Below are positions 61,275 to 64,000 of a DNA stretch of 64,000 nt, piece after piece. The stretch spans positions 28,632 through 92,631 of the forward strand of contig JAWKIW010000020.1 in the NCBI GenBank assembly GCA_041394145.1, read 5' to 3'. A model generated the notes under the pieces. The model was not told the DNA's origin and did not search any database. It saw only the letters and a list, made by a program, of their open reading frames with translations. The stretch comes from JAWKIW01 sp041394145 (lineage in GTDB: Bacteria; Actinomycetota; Acidimicrobiia; Acidimicrobiales; Acidimicrobilacustridaceae). The position numbers and the translations under genes are program-made. How positions within the stretch are numbered: the stretch's first letter is position 1; the number at the start of each line of letters is the position of its first letter.

Positions 61275-62462
61275 CGGGCGCCTCCGAGGGCGATCAGGGG
61301 GTCCACCTTGGTGATGCGGCGCAGCGAGAGCGACGCGCCGATCAGGCCCATCACGACGACCAGCACCGCGGCCAGCAGCACGGGCCCGGGGCGGAGGGCG
61401 AACGGCGCGTTGCCGGGGATCACGAACCCGAACGACAGCCCCACCAGCACCCCCACGGCGGTGGCGGCGACCAGCACGATCAGGGCCTGGCCGAGGGCGT
61501 CGCGCAGCAGGTACCGGTTGGAGGCGCCGAGCGCCTTGACCAGACCGATCTCGTGTCGGCGCTGGATGGTCCACACCGTGAAGAAGGCGCCGACCAGCAG
61601 TGCGGCGATCACGTAGAGGAAGGCCTCGATCATGTTGAGGGTCCCGGTCTCCTCCTTGTAGCCGGGCGACCCGTCGAAGGCCGCGGTCTTCGTGACCGTC
61701 TTCAGCCCGAGCTGGTCGATCACCGCGGGGTCGAAGCCGCTCGCCGTGTCGAGGGCGACGAGGGTCGCCACGTTGCGCACCGCTGGGGACAGCTCCCGGC
61801 CCGGCGCCGCCCCGCCGGGCGGGCCGAAGGTCGCCTCCTGCCAGACGGCCAACGGGGCGTAGACGATCGGGACGTGGCCGTAGTTGGCCTTGCCGGTGAC
61901 GCCGATGACGGGCAGCTCGGTGCCGACCCGGTCCAGCACGATCGTGTCGCCGACCTTCAGCCCCTGCTTGGTGGCGAGGGCCTCGGAGATCACGACACCC
62001 CGCTCGGTCGCGCCGAGGGTCTGCCCCTCGGTGCTGGCGGGCGCGATGAAGGTCCCGGGCTCGACGCCGAACAGCGCGAGGTCGACGGCCTTGCCCTCGG
62101 CGCTCGACGATCTGCCGCGGGCGAGCACCTCCTCGCGCCGCCGACGCCGCCGTGGGGGTGGGGAAGGCGTGGGCGTTGAACAGGCTGTTGCCGATCGGTG
62201 CCGCCGCGACGACGCCGGGCCGCGTCGCCGCCTCCTCCCACTGCCGCCGATCGACGGTGGACTGGTTGAACTTGACGCCCGACTCACCGTTGAAGGCGAG
62301 GTAGGTGGCCGGGAGGTTCCGGACGCCGGAGATGTTGTCGTCGACCAGGCCGGTGGCCAGGCCGGTGAGCAGCACCATCAGCAGGGCGAGCATGGCGACG
62401 ACCGCCCCCATCAGGGCGAACCGTCCCTTGGCGAACCACAGGTCGCGCCGGGCGATGAACAT
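61271..62462 (-). pseudogene. FtsX-like ABC transporter permease, frameshifted
   Basis: The N-terminal part has a first membrane helix (LMGAVVAMLALLMVLLTGLA) and an extracytoplasmic domain that reads to FNAHAFPTPTAASAAR. From about 62130 the match continues in another frame (EEVLARGRSSSAEG), through the periplasmic core to three C-terminal helices (FLYVIAALLVGAFFTVWTIQ, LIVLVAATAVGVLVGLSFGF, VLLAAVLVVVMGLIGASLSL). One missing base near 62131-62140 accounts for it. Intact, it is a ~395-residue MacB/DevC-like permease, with the coupling segment RRHEIGLVKALGASNRYLLRD for the ATPase. It exports a lipid, peptide or drug. ATG 62462; likely a sequence error. Confidence 0.85.
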
Positions 62463-62549
62463 GGGTGACCTCGGAGCGGGAGGGGACCGCGACGGTGGGT
62501 GGCCGTCGCGGGCGCCGTCGGTGGGGGTGACGGGCCGGGCAGGGAGGGT

Positions 62550-62576
62550 ATCTTGTCGACGTAGCGTCGACAAGAT
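62550..62576. promoter_or_regulatory. Strong operator palindrome before ABC operon
   Basis: ATCTTGTCGAC and GTCGACAAGAT are perfect 11-base complements around GTAGC. It lies 88 bases upstream of the permease start and 64 bases upstream of the divergent LCP gene. Length, symmetry and an operon ending in tetR make it the best TetR operator in the window. Confidence 0.7.
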
Positions 62577-62624
62577 GGCGGTGCCGGTCGGCCGAGGTGG
62601 CTGGGGGCGAGAGGCCATCACAGG

Positions 62625-62630
62625 TAGTGT
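62625..62630 (+). promoter_or_regulatory. -10 element TAGTGT before LCP gene
   Basis: TAGTGT ends nine bases before the ATG at 62640 and no ribosome site is visible in the spacer. Confidence 0.5.
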
Positions 62631-62639
62631 CGTGCTTCC

Positions 62640-64000
62640 ATGTCCCCCGACGACCCGGCGCCCGTCCCGGCTCCCCGTCCCCGGCCCCGCCCGCGGCGGC
62701 CCCGCCGCCGCAGCTGGACCCAGCGCCTGGTCCTCAGCGGCGGCGTCACGGTCGCCGTCGTGTCGCTGCTGCTGGCCGGGGCCGTCGCCTTCGGCGCCGC
62801 CAAGCTCGCCAACATCTCCCGCGAGGACGTCGATCTCGCCGAGGCGCTGCAGGGCGGGCCCGAGAACTACCTGGTCGTCGGTTCCGACTCGCGGGCCGTG
62901 GTCGACCCGACCGAGGCCGACGCCGGCGCCTTCCTCGCCGGCGGCGCCGACCAGGGCGGCCAGCGCTCCGACACCATCATGATCCTGCGGGTCGACCCGA
63001 AGGACGATCACGTCCAGCTGCTCTCGCTGCCGCGCGACCTGTGGGTCCCCATCTCGGGCACCGGCAAGAGCGAGCGGATCAACACCGCGTACGCCCTCGG
63101 TGGCGCCCAGCAGCTGGTCGACACCATCCGCGACGACTTCGGCATCGAGATCAACCACTACGTGGAGGTCGACTTCGCCAGCTTCAAGGGCGTGGTCGAC
63201 AGCGTGGGCGGGGTGCCCATGTACTTCGACAAGCCGATGCGGGACACGAACTCGGGTCTCGTCGTCGACCAGCCGGGCTGTCGGACGCTCGACGGCGAGC
63301 AGGCCCTCGCCTTCGCCCGCAGCCGTCACCTGCAGTACCAGGACGGTGGTCGCTGGCACGACGACCCGACCGGCGACCTCGGTCGCATCAGCCGTCAGCA
63401 GTACCTGATCCGCCGCCTGTTCGACCTGTCGGCCGGCAAGGCCCGCAGCCTCGACGTGCGCGGCACCATGGATCTCGTCGACGCCGGCACCCGGAACCTC
63501 AAGGTCGACCGCAAGCTCGACGTCAAGAAGCTCGTCGCCCTCGGCCGCCAGCTGTCGTCCGGTTCGGCCGACGAGGTGCTGGTGACCCACAGCGTGCCGT
63601 CGATCCAGTGGGCCACGCCCGGTGGTGCGTCGGTGCTGAAGATGCACCCGACCGAGGCCCAGCCGGTGCTCAACATCTTCCGCGGGCTCCCGGCCGATGC
63701 CATCCCGCCCGGCGAGGTCCGGTTCTCGATCGCCAACGCCACGGGCACGCGAGGGCGGGGCGACGAGGTCAAGGCGGCCTTCGCTCCGACGGGCTTCGTG
63801 GTCACCGCCGTCGACGAGACCGGTGGGACGAACAAGCGCAGCGTCGTGAAGTACGGCGCCGGCAACGAGCGCATGGCCCAGGAGGTCGCCCGGCACCTCA
63901 TCGGCGGCGCCGACCTCGTGGAGGATCGCTCGCTCGACGATCGCATCATGCTGGTGGTCGGCAAGGACCACCAGGGCGTGACCCTCGACGCGCTCCCGCT
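62640..64000 (+). CDS. LCP family cell-wall glycopolymer ligase, 3' truncated
   Basis: The gene runs off the right edge after ~453 codons with no stop. A Pro/Arg-rich cytoplasmic start precedes one membrane helix (VLSGGVTVAVVSLLLAGAVAF). The LytR-CpsA-Psr domain follows, with NYLVVGSDSRA, RSDTIMILRVDPK, LLSLPRDLWVPI, ERINTAYALGG and ARSRH, all of which bind the polyprenyl-pyrophosphate substrate. A LytR_C domain begins near residue 360 (VRFSIANATGTRG). LCP enzymes attach arabinogalactan, teichoic acid or other polymers to peptidoglycan outside the cell. It is divergent from the ABC operon and shares the operator region. Confidence 0.93.
   Translation, partial: MSPDDPAPVPAPRPRPRPRRPRRRSWTQRLVLSGGVTVAVVSLLLAGAVAFGAAKLANISREDVDLAEALQGGPENYLVVGSDSRAVVDPTEADAGAFLAGGADQGGQRSDTIMILRVDPKDDHVQLLSLPRDLWVPISGTGKSERINTAYALGGAQQLVDTIRDDFGIEINHYVEVDFASFKGVVDSVGGVPMYFDKPMRDTNSGLVVDQPGCRTLDGEQALAFARSRHLQYQDGGRWHDDPTGDLGRISRQQYLIRRLFDLSAGKARSLDVRGTMDLVDAGTRNLKVDRKLDVKKLVALGRQLSSGSADEVLVTHSVPSIQWATPGGASVLKMHPTEAQPVLNIFRGLPADAIPPGEVRFSIANATGTRGRGDEVKAAFAPTGFVVTAVDETGGTNKRSVVKYGAGNERMAQEVARHLIGGADLVEDRSLDDRIMLVVGKDHQGVTLDALP

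Overview
The window is about 72% G+C, carries no rRNA, tRNA, CRISPR array or insertion sequence, and is packed with short operons on both strands. The gene content points to an actinobacterium, most likely of the class Acidimicrobiia (Iamia or Ilumatobacter relatives). The pointers are DUF2510 and GWWxASDGKWYPPE-type proteins, a Rv0121-like PPOX protein of the F420-dependent class, an FrhB-like protein, menaquinone synthesis (MenB), Ino1, the actinobacterial trio MSMEG_4193 / DUF3090 / SCO1664, and many lipid or steroid catabolism families (two P450s, two acyl-CoA dehydrogenases, MaoC, enoyl-CoA hydratase). Taxonomy is an inference from content; no marker gene was compared.

Layout. 1-5.2 kb: end of a GGDEF-EAL protein, a divergent TetR/MFS drug-efflux pair, a nitroreductase broken by a frameshift, and a hemolysin III-type membrane protein. 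5.2-9.9 kb: myo-inositol-phosphate synthase, a PAS protein, a four-repeat DUF2510 membrane protein, MenB and a methyltransferase. 10-13.9 kb: acyl-CoA dehydrogenase, a CYP125/142-like P450 behind a KstR-type operator, and an MFS transporter. 14-16.4 kb: a multiply frameshifted FAD oxidoreductase and an ECF41/SigJ-type sigma factor. 16.4-22.7 kb: M32 carboxypeptidase, MaoC hydratase, a double-domain TetR, an amidohydrolase and a second P450. 22.9-28.3 kb, minus strand: AarF kinase, two PPK2 polyphosphate kinases, a THUMP-type RNA methyltransferase and SurE. 28.4-35.4 kb, minus strand: sulfotransferase, a DUF1214-like protein, enoyl-CoA hydratase, NDH-2 and a bis-MGD molybdopterin oxidoreductase. 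35.6-39.8 kb: an endonuclease V-like protein lacking the first catalytic Asp, a SnoaL-like protein, a coiled-coil protein, an HSL-type esterase and a class C beta-lactamase-like protein. 39.9-44.7 kb: a membrane-tethered pseudokinase with long low-complexity repeats, TetR, a nitronate monooxygenase-like enzyme and a SnoaL/LEH-like protein. 44.8-49.5 kb: an acyltransferase-3/SGNH protein and a secreted beta-propeller lipoprotein. 49.6-55.2 kb: the actinobacterial trio, a family 5 uracil-DNA glycosylase, two paralogous four-cysteine extracytoplasmic proteins and the FrhB-like iron-sulfur protein. 55.3-64 kb: CDF metal exporter, acyl-CoA dehydrogenase, Rv0121-like PPOX protein, adenine/adenosine deaminase, a small membrane protein, an ABC exporter operon with its own TetR, and an LCP cell-wall ligase cut by the window end.

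Two properties run through the whole window. First, at least fourteen genes have a TANNNT hexamer ending 6-9 bases before the start codon and little or no ribosome binding site, which is the signature of leaderless transcripts. Second, about eight genes are broken by single-base shifts, several inside runs of G or C or in very GC-rich sequence. A technical cause (uncorrected assembly indels) is more likely than so many pseudogenes, and the affected genes are described below as their probable intact products.
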